A stretch of DNA of 64,000 bases from Romboutsia faecis (GCF_014323405.1 NZ_JACRWE010000001.1:124001-188000); one strand, 5' to 3'. Positions 16,527 through 26,282 are shown, counted from the stretch's first letter. Numbers and translations are program-made. Notes: generated from the sequence alone by a model not told the origin.

Positions 16527-16555
16527 TTGACTTATTTATAAATTAATAATAATAT
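16527..16555 (+). promoter_or_regulatory. Promoter for the MATE gene leader
   Basis: A -35 TTGACT (16527-16532) and a -10 TAATAT (16550-16555) are spaced by 17 bp. The predicted start near 16562 gives a leader of about 150 nt that contains a strong terminator before the MATE gene. Confidence 0.55.
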
Positions 16556-16648
16556 AATATTGAGTTTATAAAAATAATATATTACATAAGTTATATTTTA
16601 AAATTTAACATATAAATGTATAGTAAATTAATTATTATACAAGTGTTT

Positions 16649-16690
16649 AGCACCCCACTTAAAAAACCTACAAGTGGGGTGCTTTTTATT
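16649..16690 (+). terminator. Strong terminator in the MATE leader (possible attenuator)
   Basis: AGCACCCCACTT (16649-16660) and AAGTGGGGTGCT (16672-16683) are perfectly paired, GC-rich for this genome, and followed by TTTTATT. It ends only about 20 nt before the GGAGG of the MATE gene. No intact plus-strand gene lies upstream for it to terminate, so conditional attenuation is likely. Confidence 0.8.
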
Positions 16691-16718
16691 GTAATAAAAT
16701 TTTATAAAGGAGGAATTT

Positions 16719-18113
16719 ATGTTAAGTAGCACAATATCAATGTACAAAAAAGATAAAGAATTTTATAAACGTTTATTTATAATTGCAATGCCAATAGCCC
16801 TACAAAATTTAATAACATCATCACTTAATATGCTCGATACAATGATGATAGGAAAAGTTGGTGAATTAGAACTTGCCTCTGTTGGCATAGCTAATCAGTA
16901 CTATTTCTTATTTTCTTTACTTACAAATGCTATAGCAATCGGTTCTGGTGTGTTAATAGCACAATTATGGGGTAAGAAAGATAATTCTAGTATAAAAGCA
17001 GTATTATCAAGGTCATTATTCTATAACTTATGTTTAACAGCAATATTTATGGTAATAGGCTTATCTATTCCAGGAAAGATTATGTCACTATTTAATAATG
17101 ACCCAGCTGTAGTTCAAATTGGTGTAGATTATTTAAAAATAGTTGTAATTAGCTATCTATTTACTGCAATTACTTTTACCTTTGCCTCAGGTCTTAGAAG
17201 TATTGAAAATACTCAACTTCCTATGTGGGCAAGTTTAGTAGGACTTATTGTAAATGGTGTTTTGAATGCAATTTTGATATTTGGACTTCTAGGGATCCCT
17301 AAGATGGGAATTAGAGGTGCAGCTCTTGCTACTCTTATTGCAAGAATAGTTGAATTTTTAATAGTAGTTTGTTATGTATATACTAAGATAGGTATTCTCA
17401 AATTAAAAATAAAAAATATATTTGAACTACCAAAATCACTTTCTTCAACTCTTAGCAAAGTTACTTTGCCTATATTTGCAAATGAGGCTTGTTGGGCTCT
17501 AGGTACAATAACATATGCTGCTATCTATGCAAGAATTGGTACTAGTGCTGCTGCATCTATACAAATTTGCACCACTGTAATGAACTTATTTATGATACTT
17601 ACCTTTGGCCTTGCTAATGCTGCTGTAGTTATAATAGGTAATGAAATTGGTGCTAACAGAGAAGATAACGCTATTAAAGCTTCAAAAAAGATTTCATCTC
17701 TTTCTATAAAAATTTCTATACTATTAGGTATATTACTTGCATTATTAGCTAAACCAATAGTAGGATTTTTTAACGTATCTTTAGAAGTTAAAATGTCTTC
17801 TCAATATATATTATATATTTATGCATTTATGATGATATTTAAAGTTTATACAGCAATTATGATAGTTGGTATATTAAGAGGTGGTGGAGATGCCATTTAT
17901 GGCTCTGTACTTCAAGCAGTTACACTTTGGATGGTTGGTATACCTTTAGCAGCATTTGCTGCATTTATTCTTAAACTACCTGTTTATTTTGTAGTTGCTT
18001 TTGCCGCAGTAGAAGAAATTATTAAAGTTGTCCTTATTGTTAAAAGATTTAAATCATTCAAATGGATTAAGAATATGGTAAGAGATGTAGATACTTGTCC
18101 AAATACATTATAA
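16719..18113 (+). CDS. MATE family multidrug/cation efflux protein
   Basis: The 464-aa protein has twelve predicted membrane helices in two homologous halves. It carries typical MATE segments: IAMPIALQNLITSSLNMLDTMMIGKVGELELASVGIANQ at the N-terminus, AQLWGKKD after helix 2, and the second-half counterpart ANEACWALGTITYAAIYARIGTSAAASIQI. It is closest in style to the NorM/DinF-like group found in Clostridia. It exports drugs or metabolites using Na+ or H+ gradients; the substrate is not known. AAGGAGG precedes the ATG. Its leader terminator suggests inducible expression. Confidence 0.93.
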   Translation: MLSSTISMYKKDKEFYKRLFIIAMPIALQNLITSSLNMLDTMMIGKVGELELASVGIANQYYFLFSLLTNAIAIGSGVLIAQLWGKKDNSSIKAVLSRSLFYNLCLTAIFMVIGLSIPGKIMSLFNNDPAVVQIGVDYLKIVVISYLFTAITFTFASGLRSIENTQLPMWASLVGLIVNGVLNAILIFGLLGIPKMGIRGAALATLIARIVEFLIVVCYVYTKIGILKLKIKNIFELPKSLSSTLSKVTLPIFANEACWALGTITYAAIYARIGTSAAASIQICTTVMNLFMILTFGLANAAVVIIGNEIGANREDNAIKASKKISSLSIKISILLGILLALLAKPIVGFFNVSLEVKMSSQYILYIYAFMMIFKVYTAIMIVGILRGGGDAIYGSVLQAVTLWMVGIPLAAFAAFILKLPVYFVVAFAAVEEIIKVVLIVKRFKSFKWIKNMVRDVDTCPNTL

Positions 18114-18117
18114 ATGA

Positions 18118-18160
18118 AAATGAACTCAATCTTAGTTTAGATAGAGTTCATTTTTTATTT
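18118..18160 (+). terminator. Terminator after the MATE gene
   Basis: The hairpin AAATGAACTC / GAGTTCATTT is followed by a T-rich tract directly after the stop codon. Confidence 0.85.
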
Positions 18161-18197
18161 ATTATAAATACTAATCCAATAATTTATATAAAATTTA

Positions 18198-20072
18198 CTA
18201 TGTATATATATCTGAAAGTTCAATATTTAAGTTGCTTATATTTCTAGATGTTTCTTTCATTGCTATTGTATCTTCTGTATTTTCTTTATTTAATACATCA
18301 GGTAAAGTAATTATAAACTCAGAACCTTCTCCAGGTTTACTTTTTACACTTATCTCACCATTGTGCATTTCTACTAAAGATTTAACTATAGAAAGACCAA
18401 TACCACTTCCTTCTTTATCATCTTTTGTTTTGTTATTTAATTGCTCAAATCTATTAAATATACTATCTATCTTATCTTTTGGAATTCCAAATCCACTATC
18501 TTTCACTTTTATCTTTACATTATCTTTACACTCTATAATGACATCTATTCTCCCACCTTGATTAGTAAACTTTATGGCATTAGATAGTAAATTTAATATT
18601 ATCCTTTCAATATTATCTTGGTCAAAGGATATTATCTTTTCCTCAACATTTGTATCAAATACTAAACTTAAATTGTTACTGTCTACAAATTCAGAAACAG
18701 ACATGCAAATATCTTCAACATAATTTATGATATCTTTGTTTTGAGGATTATGACTGAATTTACCTGAGTCAATTTTAGTTGTATCTATTAAATTATTTAC
18801 TAATCTTAATAATCTATATCCATTTTGTCTAATTATACTTAAATATTTATTAAAATAATCAAATTGTTCTAAATCTAGCTTATCCATTTTTAAATCTAAT
18901 ACCTGTAATGAGCTAAATATCAAGTTAATTGGTGTTCTAAGTTCATGAGATAAATTAGCAAAATAATCCATTCTCATTTCTTCAAGTTTTTCTTCCATTT
19001 TTTTTAAATTAGTTATATCACGAGTTATTCCTATTTTTAAATTAGAATTATCTTCTCTTGTTAATGGAAAGATTTTAGATAATAGCCATCTTTCTCTTTC
19101 ATTTGACTTTATCTTTATTAATTTTGTACTTATTCCCTTCAAACTATCTTCTTCAATCGTTTTATAGTACTCTAAATTATCATAATGCCTCTTTAACCCT
19201 AAAATATCTTCATATAAGTTTAGATCTTCTGGTTTGAATCCATGTATTTTTTCAAAGGCAGGGCTTATATAATAATATTTTTCTTCATCTCTTATAGTAA
19301 TTATATCTTCTATATTTTCAACTATTTGTGAAAAGGTTTCTTGACTTTTTTCCAACTCTTCTGTTAATCTGACTTCATTCGTTTTTTCTACAGCTATTCC
19401 TATTATACCTAATACCCTGTTTGTTTTTTCATCTATATAAGGCCATTTAGTTATTTGATAATATCTAGTTTTGTCTATATTCTCTTCTACATAATATGTA
19501 TGTATTTTATTATCTTTAAGGACTTCTGTATCTTGCACTTGATATTTATCTGCCCTTTCTTTTTTCATATAACTATAGTCTTTTTTTCCTATTATATACT
19601 GATAATCTACATTTTCAACATCTAAAAAAATTTCATTAACATCTAAATATCTTCCATCTATATCTTTAATCCACGCTATAAATGGCGCTCTTCTAAGTGG
19701 CTCTGCTAATTTTAATGATGAATTGTTTACTTCTATGAATCTAGCATAAATATGATTATTATCAACTGTATAAATATCCACTTTACAATTTAAATTTAAT
19801 TCTCTTATATATGTCTCTTTACTAAATCTACTTTTTAAAAATACCTCGTCTAGATAGGTTAAATATCTATTTACTTGATTAATTGGTAAAATATCAGCTA
19901 TATCCTTACCAATAATATCTTCGGACTTTATGTTAAAAAGATTATAAAAGGATTTATTACATGTTTCTATTTGTAATCCTTTAGATTTTCCATTTTCATC
20001 TTTAGTAACTATGCCACTAAAATAAGCTATCGGACTCTCTTCAATCATCTGCTTATATATAAGATTTTCCAT
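18198..20072 (-). CDS. Cytoplasmic PAS-domain sensor histidine kinase (orphan)
   Basis: The 624-aa protein has three PAS-like domains (about 1-115, 130-240 and 245-360), then HisKA with the phospho-acceptor His in ANLSHELRTPINL (about residue 374). The HATPase domain shows the N box (NLLSNAIKF), G1 (DSGFGIP), F box (IFNRFEQL) and G2 (GSGIGLSIVK). There is no membrane segment, so it senses a cytoplasmic signal through the PAS domains. No response regulator lies nearby. Orphan kinases of this type in Clostridia often feed Spo0A, but that link is inference. The start has AGGGGG upstream. A short non-conserved tail follows the ATPase domain. Confidence 0.92.
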   Translation of the reverse strand: MENLIYKQMIEESPIAYFSGIVTKDENGKSKGLQIETCNKSFYNLFNIKSEDIIGKDIADILPINQVNRYLTYLDEVFLKSRFSKETYIRELNLNCKVDIYTVDNNHIYARFIEVNNSSLKLAEPLRRAPFIAWIKDIDGRYLDVNEIFLDVENVDYQYIIGKKDYSYMKKERADKYQVQDTEVLKDNKIHTYYVEENIDKTRYYQITKWPYIDEKTNRVLGIIGIAVEKTNEVRLTEELEKSQETFSQIVENIEDIITIRDEEKYYYISPAFEKIHGFKPEDLNLYEDILGLKRHYDNLEYYKTIEEDSLKGISTKLIKIKSNERERWLLSKIFPLTREDNSNLKIGITRDITNLKKMEEKLEEMRMDYFANLSHELRTPINLIFSSLQVLDLKMDKLDLEQFDYFNKYLSIIRQNGYRLLRLVNNLIDTTKIDSGKFSHNPQNKDIINYVEDICMSVSEFVDSNNLSLVFDTNVEEKIISFDQDNIERIILNLLSNAIKFTNQGGRIDVIIECKDNVKIKVKDSGFGIPKDKIDSIFNRFEQLNNKTKDDKEGSGIGLSIVKSLVEMHNGEISVKSKPGEGSEFIITLPDVLNKENTEDTIAMKETSRNISNLNIELSDIYT

Positions 20073-20203
20073 TGTTCCCCCTAAGTAATACCTTTATAAT
20101 AATAATAATAATTTTTCTTGATTTTTTTTTGTATTTATGTCTATTATAACATACTTATACATAAAATTTCCATTATATGTTATAACATATACCAAAACAT
20201 AAC

Positions 20204-20280
20204 AAAAACACGCAATATTATTATTAAAACTATAAATCAATGCACTTATAATTTTTCTAATCTAAATACGGCGTGTTTTT
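20204..20280. repeat. Inverted repeat in an intergenic region
   Basis: AAAAACACGC (20204-20213) and GCGTGTTTTT (20271-20280) pair across a 57-nt AT-rich loop, with A/T runs on both outer sides. It could terminate transcription in either direction or be part of a small RNA. I see no open frame with a ribosome site here. Confidence 0.4.
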
Positions 20281-20336
20281 ATACTTATATGTTCTGTTTT
20301 CTAATTTGATCTTCTAATTTTAAGTAAATCTTAAAG

Positions 20337-21977
20337 CTAATCAATTTGTACTAAACATGTTATAACTGATATTATCCCAAACATAGCAAATATCATAGTT
20401 GCACATAATGCTCCAAAAGTTAATGCACAATTAAATAAGTACACTGTTGGAACATATAATATAGTTATTAATGCTACTGGTATTAGTAATACATATGATA
20501 CTTTTCTTGATTTATATTTTAAAAGTTCTACTACCATTGTACCTATAGCTATTATAATCGCTGGGAATACTAATAGGTAACTACCTCCTGGTAATACAAA
20601 TGTAAGTATTAGTCCTATTATAAATAGGAAAACAATATTACCAAGTACAAGCTCATTTCTTTCTTTAAATTTGTCACTTACCTTTCTCATAAGTAATATA
20701 TACCCTATTATTGCTAAGCATATTACTCCTAGTGTTATAGCATCTTCAAACTTTATAAGAGGTAAATATGTAAGCTTAAAGGGACGTCCATTCATAACTG
20801 CTACCAATCTTGAAATTCCATATGATAAACCTGCAATTAATATTGTAAATAATAAGTTTAGTAAAGAATATTTTACAGTTGTTAATATATTCTTTATTTT
20901 AAATGTCTTAAATAAGAATATTATAGAAAATAAAATAGCTGCTAATAATCCGTAATTTATCATCTTAGAATATTTTACAAATACACTTCCTATTATAAAG
21001 AATATTGAATCATCATCACTAGTTAAAGCATCTTTACTCGCGTATTTTTCATTACTAACAAATTCAGATACTATAGGCAACACTTGATCTCCATAGTGTT
21101 GTAATGACTTTTCATTTAACGATTCAAATTTATCATTAGGTGTATGGTAATTTTCAAGTCCATCTAATACACTTATATTTATACCTGGTATATTATTTTC
21201 TAAAAATACTGTGAAATCTGTTCCATTAGGAAGTAAACGATATATTTCAGGTGTTATTGAGTAAGAAAATGGCTTTTCACTGTAATTATATAAATCTACT
21301 ATACTTGAGTTATTTGGACTTGTTTCAAACATTACTGCAGGACCTTTTGTCCCTCTAGCTTCTAAGTTTATTAGATAGTTTACATTTTTAAAAATTTCTT
21401 TTTCTTTTACAGCTTCCTTAGCTCCAAGAAGTCCGTATTCTTCACCATCTGTTATTAATATTTTTATACCATTATTTAAAGTTACGTTATTTTCTTTTAT
21501 TGCTCTTATTGTTTCAAGGATAGTAGATAATCCGTATCCTGCATCTGCTGCACCTAAAGAACCATCTTTTTCTGCATAACGTTCTGTCTTTGCACGAGAA
21601 CTATCATAATGTGTTACTAACATTATGTACGATTCATTTTTCCCTTTTATCTCTGCATATATGTTTTCAAGATTTTCTTTTGTATTTGTTCTTTCTACAT
21701 ATACGTCTTTATATGTATAAAGCATTGGATCAAGGTCTAAGGCTTTAAGTTCTTTTATAAGATAATTTCTTACATCTTCGTGAGCTTCTTTATCAAATAT
21801 TGAATGCGGCTCTTTTGCTATTTCTTTTATATGGTTCATTTGATTAGATACATTTACTTTAGTGTTGTCATCGTAGTTTTCTTTTGATGGATAAAGTGAA
21901 TTGTATCCTATTATTGATGATATTATTAGTACTACTAAAATAATTGCATATGATATATATTTTTTTGATTTCATCAT
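20337..21977 (-). CDS. M28 family metallopeptidase with membrane domain
   Basis: The 546-aa protein has an N-terminal membrane anchor (about 6-25), an extracytoplasmic M28 zinc aminopeptidase domain (about 45-310) and about seven to eight C-terminal membrane helices. Visible metal and catalytic residues are THYDSSR (His ligand, about 121), GAADAGYG (bridging Asp), DGEEYGLLGA (catalytic and ligand Glu) and the late His in YHTPNDKF. The arrangement resembles the Fxna/ERMP1 type of membrane M28 peptidases. It probably trims peptides at the cell surface. ATG 21977 is chosen with GGGAG 7 nt upstream; TTG 21983 overlaps that spacing. Confidence 0.9.
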   Translation of the reverse strand: MMKSKKYISYAIILVVLIISSIIGYNSLYPSKENYDDNTKVNVSNQMNHIKEIAKEPHSIFDKEAHEDVRNYLIKELKALDLDPMLYTYKDVYVERTNTKENLENIYAEIKGKNESYIMLVTHYDSSRAKTERYAEKDGSLGAADAGYGLSTILETIRAIKENNVTLNNGIKILITDGEEYGLLGAKEAVKEKEIFKNVNYLINLEARGTKGPAVMFETSPNNSSIVDLYNYSEKPFSYSITPEIYRLLPNGTDFTVFLENNIPGINISVLDGLENYHTPNDKFESLNEKSLQHYGDQVLPIVSEFVSNEKYASKDALTSDDDSIFFIIGSVFVKYSKMINYGLLAAILFSIIFLFKTFKIKNILTTVKYSLLNLLFTILIAGLSYGISRLVAVMNGRPFKLTYLPLIKFEDAITLGVICLAIIGYILLMRKVSDKFKERNELVLGNIVFLFIIGLILTFVLPGGSYLLVFPAIIIAIGTMVVELLKYKSRKVSYVLLIPVALITILYVPTVYLFNCALTFGALCATMIFAMFGIISVITCLVQID

Positions 21978-22194
21978 TATCAATCTCCCTCATTGAATTT
22001 TCTTAATATTAAAAATGTTATCTCGCCTTTTGTTATAATTTAGCATAATTTTATTGGTAGTACAAGAATTTATTTTGATGTTCAAATATATACATATTCA
22101 AAATATAGCATTTTCAATATTTTTACACTTTATTTTTTTTTAATTATTTGTTTTATAATTTATTTATATATCACGAAACTTATAAAACCTAGAA

Positions 22195-22247
22195 ATAAAA
22201 AACAGAGATTGATAATAAATTACTATAAACAATTTATTATCAATCTC
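22195..22247 (-). terminator. Terminator of the BFD-like gene
   Basis: GAGATTGATAATAAATT and its exact complement (22231-22247) form a 17-bp stem. The minus strand continues with TGTTTTTTATTT. Confidence 0.85.
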
Positions 22248-22283
22248 TCCTATATCTATTTATTATATTTTAAGTGTATAATT

Positions 22284-22475
22284 TTATTTTATATAAAGTC
22301 TATTTAACAATACTTTTAAAATTGTTATCTCTGCTTTAACTTTGCACCTTCCACATGCTTTTGTAGCTTTAGTTTTGTTTATTATTTCTTTTACACTTTT
22401 ACATCCTTTTGATTTTGCTTCAATTATGTCGTCTACTGCTACATTGAAACAACCACATACTTTGTTGTTATTCAT
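22284..22475 (-). CDS. BFD-like [2Fe-2S]-binding protein
   Basis: The 63-aa protein has the bacterioferritin-associated ferredoxin/NifU-type pattern: VCGCFNVAVDDI at residues 6-9 and ACGRCK near residue 44, giving the four cysteine ligands CxC...CxxC of the Fer2_BFD domain. The class transfers electrons, for example in iron release, or helps cluster biogenesis; the partner here is unknown. ATG 22475 follows GGAGG by 7 nt; the longer frame is not used. It is downstream of ilvE's opposite end on the same strand, but a functional link is not evident. Confidence 0.85.
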   Translation of the reverse strand: MNNNKVCGCFNVAVDDIIEAKSKGCKSVKEIINKTKATKACGRCKVKAEITILKVLLNRLYIK

Positions 22476-22546
22476 TAGAGACCTCCATACAATATTATCT
22501 ATTGTATTTATACCCACTAAATTTTAAAATACACATGTAGCTAAAT

Positions 22547-23584
22547 TTACTTAGCGCACTCTTTTTGAAGTTTTACTATCCATCCTTCTGGAGCTTCTAT
22601 ATCTCCAAATTGTATTCCGTGTAAAGTTTCATATAACTTAGTAATTTTTGTTCCTGCCACTTCTTCACTATGGAATATGTGCTTTTTGCCATTGTAAGTT
22701 ATACTTCCTATTGGAGTTATAACAGCTGCTGTGCCACAAGCTCCAACTTCTTCAAATTGATCTACTTCATCTATTTTAATTTCACCTTCTATAGCTTCCA
22801 TTCCTAAATAATCTCTAGCAACTGTAAGTAATGAGTTTCTAGTTATACTTGGTAATATTGATGGTGAATCTGGTGTTATAAACTTATTATCTTTTGTTAT
22901 CCCAAAGAAGTTGGATGTCCCTGCTTCTTCGATAGTTGTGTGAGTTTCTGGATCTAGATATATACAATCTGCAAATCCTTCTTCTACAGCTACTTGATGA
23001 GGAAGCATACCACAAGCATAGTTTCCTCCTACTTTAACACCTCCAGTTCCATATGGAGCTGCTCTATCATACTTAGCAGTAGTCATTTTTACAGGTTTAA
23101 ACCCACCTTTAAAATATGGACCTACTGGTATTCCAAATACACAGAATATGTATTCAGGAGCTGGACCTGCACCTATGTTATCCCCATTACCTATAACAAA
23201 AGGTCTTAAATATAAAGTTGCTCCAGTTCCATAAGGTGGAACAAATCGTTCATTTGCTTCTACAACCTTAAGACATGCATCTATAAATTTATCTACAGGT
23301 ACCTCTGGCATTAATATTCTTTTGCAACTATTTTGAAGCCTTTTTGCATTCATATCCGGTCTAAATAATTGAATATCTCCATTTTTTGTTGTATATGCTT
23401 TTAAACCTTCAAAGCATTGTTGTCCGTAATGAAGAGCAGTTGCACTTATACTTATAGATATTTTGTCGTCATCTTGAAGTACTCCATCATCCCACCTTCC
23501 ATCTTTCCAACGAGATACGTATACTTTATCAACTTTTTGATATTTAAATCCTAGTTCCCCCCAATTTATGTTTGCCTTTTGCAT
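22547..23584 (-). CDS. ilvE: Branched-chain amino acid aminotransferase
   Basis: The 345-aa protein is a fold-type IV PLP aminotransferase of the long (type II) BCAT subgroup. Markers are HYGQQCFEGLKAY, LYLRPFVIGNGDNIGAGP, the PLP lysine in GGVKVGGNYA, the EEAGTSNFFGI segment and GTAAVITPIGSI. It interconverts Leu, Ile and Val with their 2-oxo acids using 2-oxoglutarate/glutamate. GAGGG lies before the ATG at 23584. No T-box or leader peptide is visible upstream, and no other ilv or leu gene is in the window, so it appears separately regulated. Confidence 0.95.
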   Translation of the reverse strand: MQKANINWGELGFKYQKVDKVYVSRWKDGRWDDGVLQDDDKISISISATALHYGQQCFEGLKAYTTKNGDIQLFRPDMNAKRLQNSCKRILMPEVPVDKFIDACLKVVEANERFVPPYGTGATLYLRPFVIGNGDNIGAGPAPEYIFCVFGIPVGPYFKGGFKPVKMTTAKYDRAAPYGTGGVKVGGNYACGMLPHQVAVEEGFADCIYLDPETHTTIEEAGTSNFFGITKDNKFITPDSPSILPSITRNSLLTVARDYLGMEAIEGEIKIDEVDQFEEVGACGTAAVITPIGSITYNGKKHIFHSEEVAGTKITKLYETLHGIQFGDIEAPEGWIVKLQKECAK

Positions 23585-23805
23585 TCCAATTCCCTCTTTC
23601 TTTATTTAATTGTACTTTTAATATATAATAGCACAATCTATAAAAAGGTAAATATATTTTTTAGAATTTTCCATTAATTCAATCAATTAATTTTATTTAT
23701 ATGAAAAAATAAACTTATAATAGATTTTATGATTATTTATTACTGTATTACCACTTTTATACTAAAATTATAATATATTAATAAAACTCAAACGGAGGTA
23801 TAAAA

Positions 23806-24901
23806 TTGAATTCACTTAGTAAAAAGATATACCTAGAATTGCAAATGCCTGGAGAAAATAATACTACCTCAGACAAAGATAGAATAATAAATTTTTTAGA
23901 ACAAGAATATGAAAATGTTGTAATGCCATATAAAATAATAAAAACTTTATATCCTCCTATGTCGTAATAATAATTTTAAAATTACAGTAACTATGATAAA
24001 AAGAAAATAAACGAGGGCTAGAAGAAATTCATAAAAGTACTATACAGAGTTTTGAAGAATTATTAGATTTATTAAAGAACAAAACTAATATAAATACAAG
24101 GGACTGTTCTATAATGACAGTGAGTTTATTGAAGGAAAAAATCTAAATTTATCTATAGATGGATATGTTTATTGCTTTCCATCTGTTGCTAATTATTTTG
24201 GAGGGGATATAGTAAGTGGGCTTTTATATACTGGCATTTATAAAAAAGAAGAATTATCAGCTTTTATAGATATAGGTACAAATGGAGAATTAGTTATAGG
24301 AAATAAAGACTTCCTTGTTGCTGCATCAGGAGCTGCTGGTCCTGCTTTAGAAGGTGGTATTAGTAAATTTGGAATGAGAGCTTAGTGCTATTGATAGTAT
24401 AAAGATTGTAAACGGTGAAGTTATATATACAACTATTGATAATAAAAAGCCTAAAGGAATCTGTGGCTCAGGAATAGTAGATTTAATCTCAGAATTATTT
24501 TTAAATAACTATATTGATTTTGCTGGTATACTACTTCCCGATAGTTCTTCATCAATAATTAAATTTGAAGATGATATGCATTTGAGTATGCATATAAAGA
24601 AGAAAGCTTTAATAATGAGAGTTTAATTTTCACTCAAAATGATATAAAACAGTTCTTAAAGACTAAAGCTGCCACAAATACAATGATAGCTTATTTATTA
24701 GAAGAGATAGGCTTAAGTTTAAAAGATTTAGATTATTTTTATGTAGCAGGAGCTTTTGGTACTCATTTAAATCTAACATCTGCTATAACTGTCGGTATGT
24801 ATCCAGACTTAGATCATGATAAAATTATTTGTCATGAAAATACTTCCTTAAAAGTTGCTTATAAAAAGAAATATTATAAAATTATAATTATTTCTACGTG
24901 A
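23806..24901 (+). pseudogene. Decayed RamA-like corrinoid activation protein (DUF4445/ASKHA)
   Basis: A good ribosome site (GGAGGTATAAAA-TTG) starts a frame that soon stops. Later stretches read PSVANYFGGDIVSGLLYTGI and FIDIGTNGELVIGNKDF with AASGAAGPALEGG, then PKGICGSGIVDLISELFLN, then LKDLDYFYVAGAFGTHLN. These lie in different frames or are separated by stops. They are the ATP-binding blocks of the DUF4445 ASKHA domain found in RamA/RACE proteins, which reduce inactive Co(II) corrinoid proteins in methyltransferase systems. The N-terminal ferredoxin region is missing. It is non-functional, and no methyltransferase partner gene is in the window. Confidence 0.85.
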
Positions 24902-24964
24902 TCTATTAAACTTTTGTCTCTTATACAAATAATATTCACTTTAACTAATATGTAAAAGTGAATA

Positions 24965-25739
24965 TTATTTGTACTTTTTGTTTTTGCTTCTAATACTATA
25001 AAAATCGTTATTTGTGCTTTCTTTATATGCCTCGTCTAAAATATCTTCTTTATTAATATTATTTAATAATTTTTTGTTGCTACCTAGATTTTTAGTTTTA
25101 TACTCATATATTATATGTTCTCTTACTTGTTTCATATCCTCATCTGTAATGTTATAAAAATTTGCAATTTCCTTATCTGTTAAGTTAAGCTTGCTTAATT
25201 CTTTTACTACTTTGAAATCAATTACACGATTATTGTACTTATGAAAGTATTTATTATAAATATTAAATGCTTTGTATTTATCTATATTCAATTTACTTGA
25301 TATAAAATTAAATCCTTTAGATTGCTCTAATAATTTATATATTTTTAATGCAATATCTATCTCTTTAACTTTATTTTTATAATCATTATCATTTATTTCA
25401 TTAAGAGTTCGTAAAACTTTAATTTCATAACAATTATATAATTCTGCTATTTCACTTACTGTGACCCCTTTATCCATTAGATGTTTAGCCATTGTTTTAC
25501 TTATGTTTGTGCCAAATTGTAAGGTTTCTTCTTGAATTAGTTTTAGTACGTCAATAGTATGCATCTCTAATTCTTTAGCTATATGATTGTAGTTACTTTT
25601 TGAATTTAGTATAGATTTAATTTCTTTTAATTTCTTAGTTTTATTTCTTTTTATTTCTTTTTATTTCTTTTATAGTTTTTGTATTATCTGTTTTTCTTAG
25701 AAACTCATCCTTGCATGGAGTTCCTACTTTTCCTTTCAT
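24965..25739 (-). pseudogene. Multi-HTH protein gene interrupted by a 10-bp repeat (possible phase-variable gene)
   Basis: A start at 25739 (GGGGAAGGA upstream, ATG) encodes MKGKVGTPCKDEFLRKTDN and then enters three copies of a 10-bp repeat, where it stops. The frame open from there to 24965 (199 aa from an internal ATG at 25564, with no convincing ribosome site) continues KSILNSKSNYNHIAKELEMHTIDVLK. Removing exactly one repeat copy joins both into a 254-aa protein. The product has at least three helix-turn-helix-like segments (NYNHIAKELEM, TVSEIAELYNC, TDKEIANFYNI). I do not recognise the family. Either the gene is in an OFF phase or it is a recent frameshift. Confidence 0.8.
25641..25670. 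repeat. Three tandem copies of a 10-bp repeat
   Basis: TTATTTCTTT occurs three times without mismatch inside the coding region of the multi-HTH gene. A unit of ten is not a multiple of three, so each gain or loss of one copy shifts the frame. Two copies would give an open gene; the three present here close it. Confidence 0.95.
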
Positions 25740-25786
25740 AAGTTATATGTCCTTCCCCTGTTTATATTATTTACTATTTATTTGAC

Positions 25787-26125
25787 TCATTCAATCTCTT
25801 TTTTAACTTCTTTATTTTCTTCTTTAGTGAATGTAATTAAGCCTCCACATTTTTCACATTGAGTCAATTTAGATGATTTGAGTAATTTCGAATTAAAAAG
25901 TAATCCAGATATAGATAATAATAATTTACAACATAATGCCGATGATAATAATAATATAGGTACTGTTATCCATCCTATTATTGGTATAAGTGTAATACAT
26001 CCTACTATCATTAGTACTGCTATGATTGTATTTACCATATTTGATTTAAATAATCTTATCTTTGTGTATTCTCCACATTTAGGACATTTAACTCTATTTA
26101 TTATCCTTCTAATATGAATCACCAC
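25787..26125 (-). CDS. Membrane protein with split zinc ribbon
   Basis: The 112-aa protein has CPKCGEYTK near the N-terminus and CEKCGG near residue 95. The two halves of a zinc ribbon flank two hydrophobic helices (about 32-52 and 56-75). Both ribbon halves would thus face the cytoplasm. It probably starts at one of two adjacent GTG codons (26125), with only a weak GTAGGG site. The function is unknown. Confidence 0.65.
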   Translation of the reverse strand: MVIHIRRIINRVKCPKCGEYTKIRLFKSNMVNTIIAVLMIVGCITLIPIIGWITVPILLLSSALCCKLLLSISGLLFNSKLLKSSKLTQCEKCGGLITFTKEENKEVKKEIE

Positions 26126-26282
26126 CCTACCTATATTGATTGAAATAATATTTAAATATTATTAATTATTATATTTAAATATTATTTTAAAATGCCTGTC
26201 TAAAAATATAAATTTACGTACAATAGTATAGTTAAAATATTATTATCAACCTATAAACCCTTTATTTAGAAAATATCCTAAA
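26126..26282. repeat. AT-only inverted repeat
   Basis: Between about 26146 and 26190 the sequence AATAATATTTAAATATTA is mirrored on the other strand around a short loop. It may end the interrupted gene at 26283 on the minus strand. No gene is seen in this stretch. Confidence 0.4.

Noticed and set aside
16616..16729. 37-codon frame in the MATE leader as a real leader-peptide gene
   Set aside because: It spans the hairpin and overlaps the pump start as expected of a leader peptide, but no ribosome site precedes its ATG, so it is mentioned only as a possibility and not annotated.
20118..20309. 63-codon plus-strand frame between the histidine kinase and M28 genes
   Set aside because: Low-complexity Ile/Tyr/Asn-rich translation, no ribosome site, and it overlaps an AT-rich intergenic inverted repeat. 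It is most likely chance.
23585..23805. Possible T-box or leader peptide ahead of ilvE
   Set aside because: No T-box consensus (AGGGUGGNACCGCG), specifier stem or terminator pair could be seen upstream of the start.
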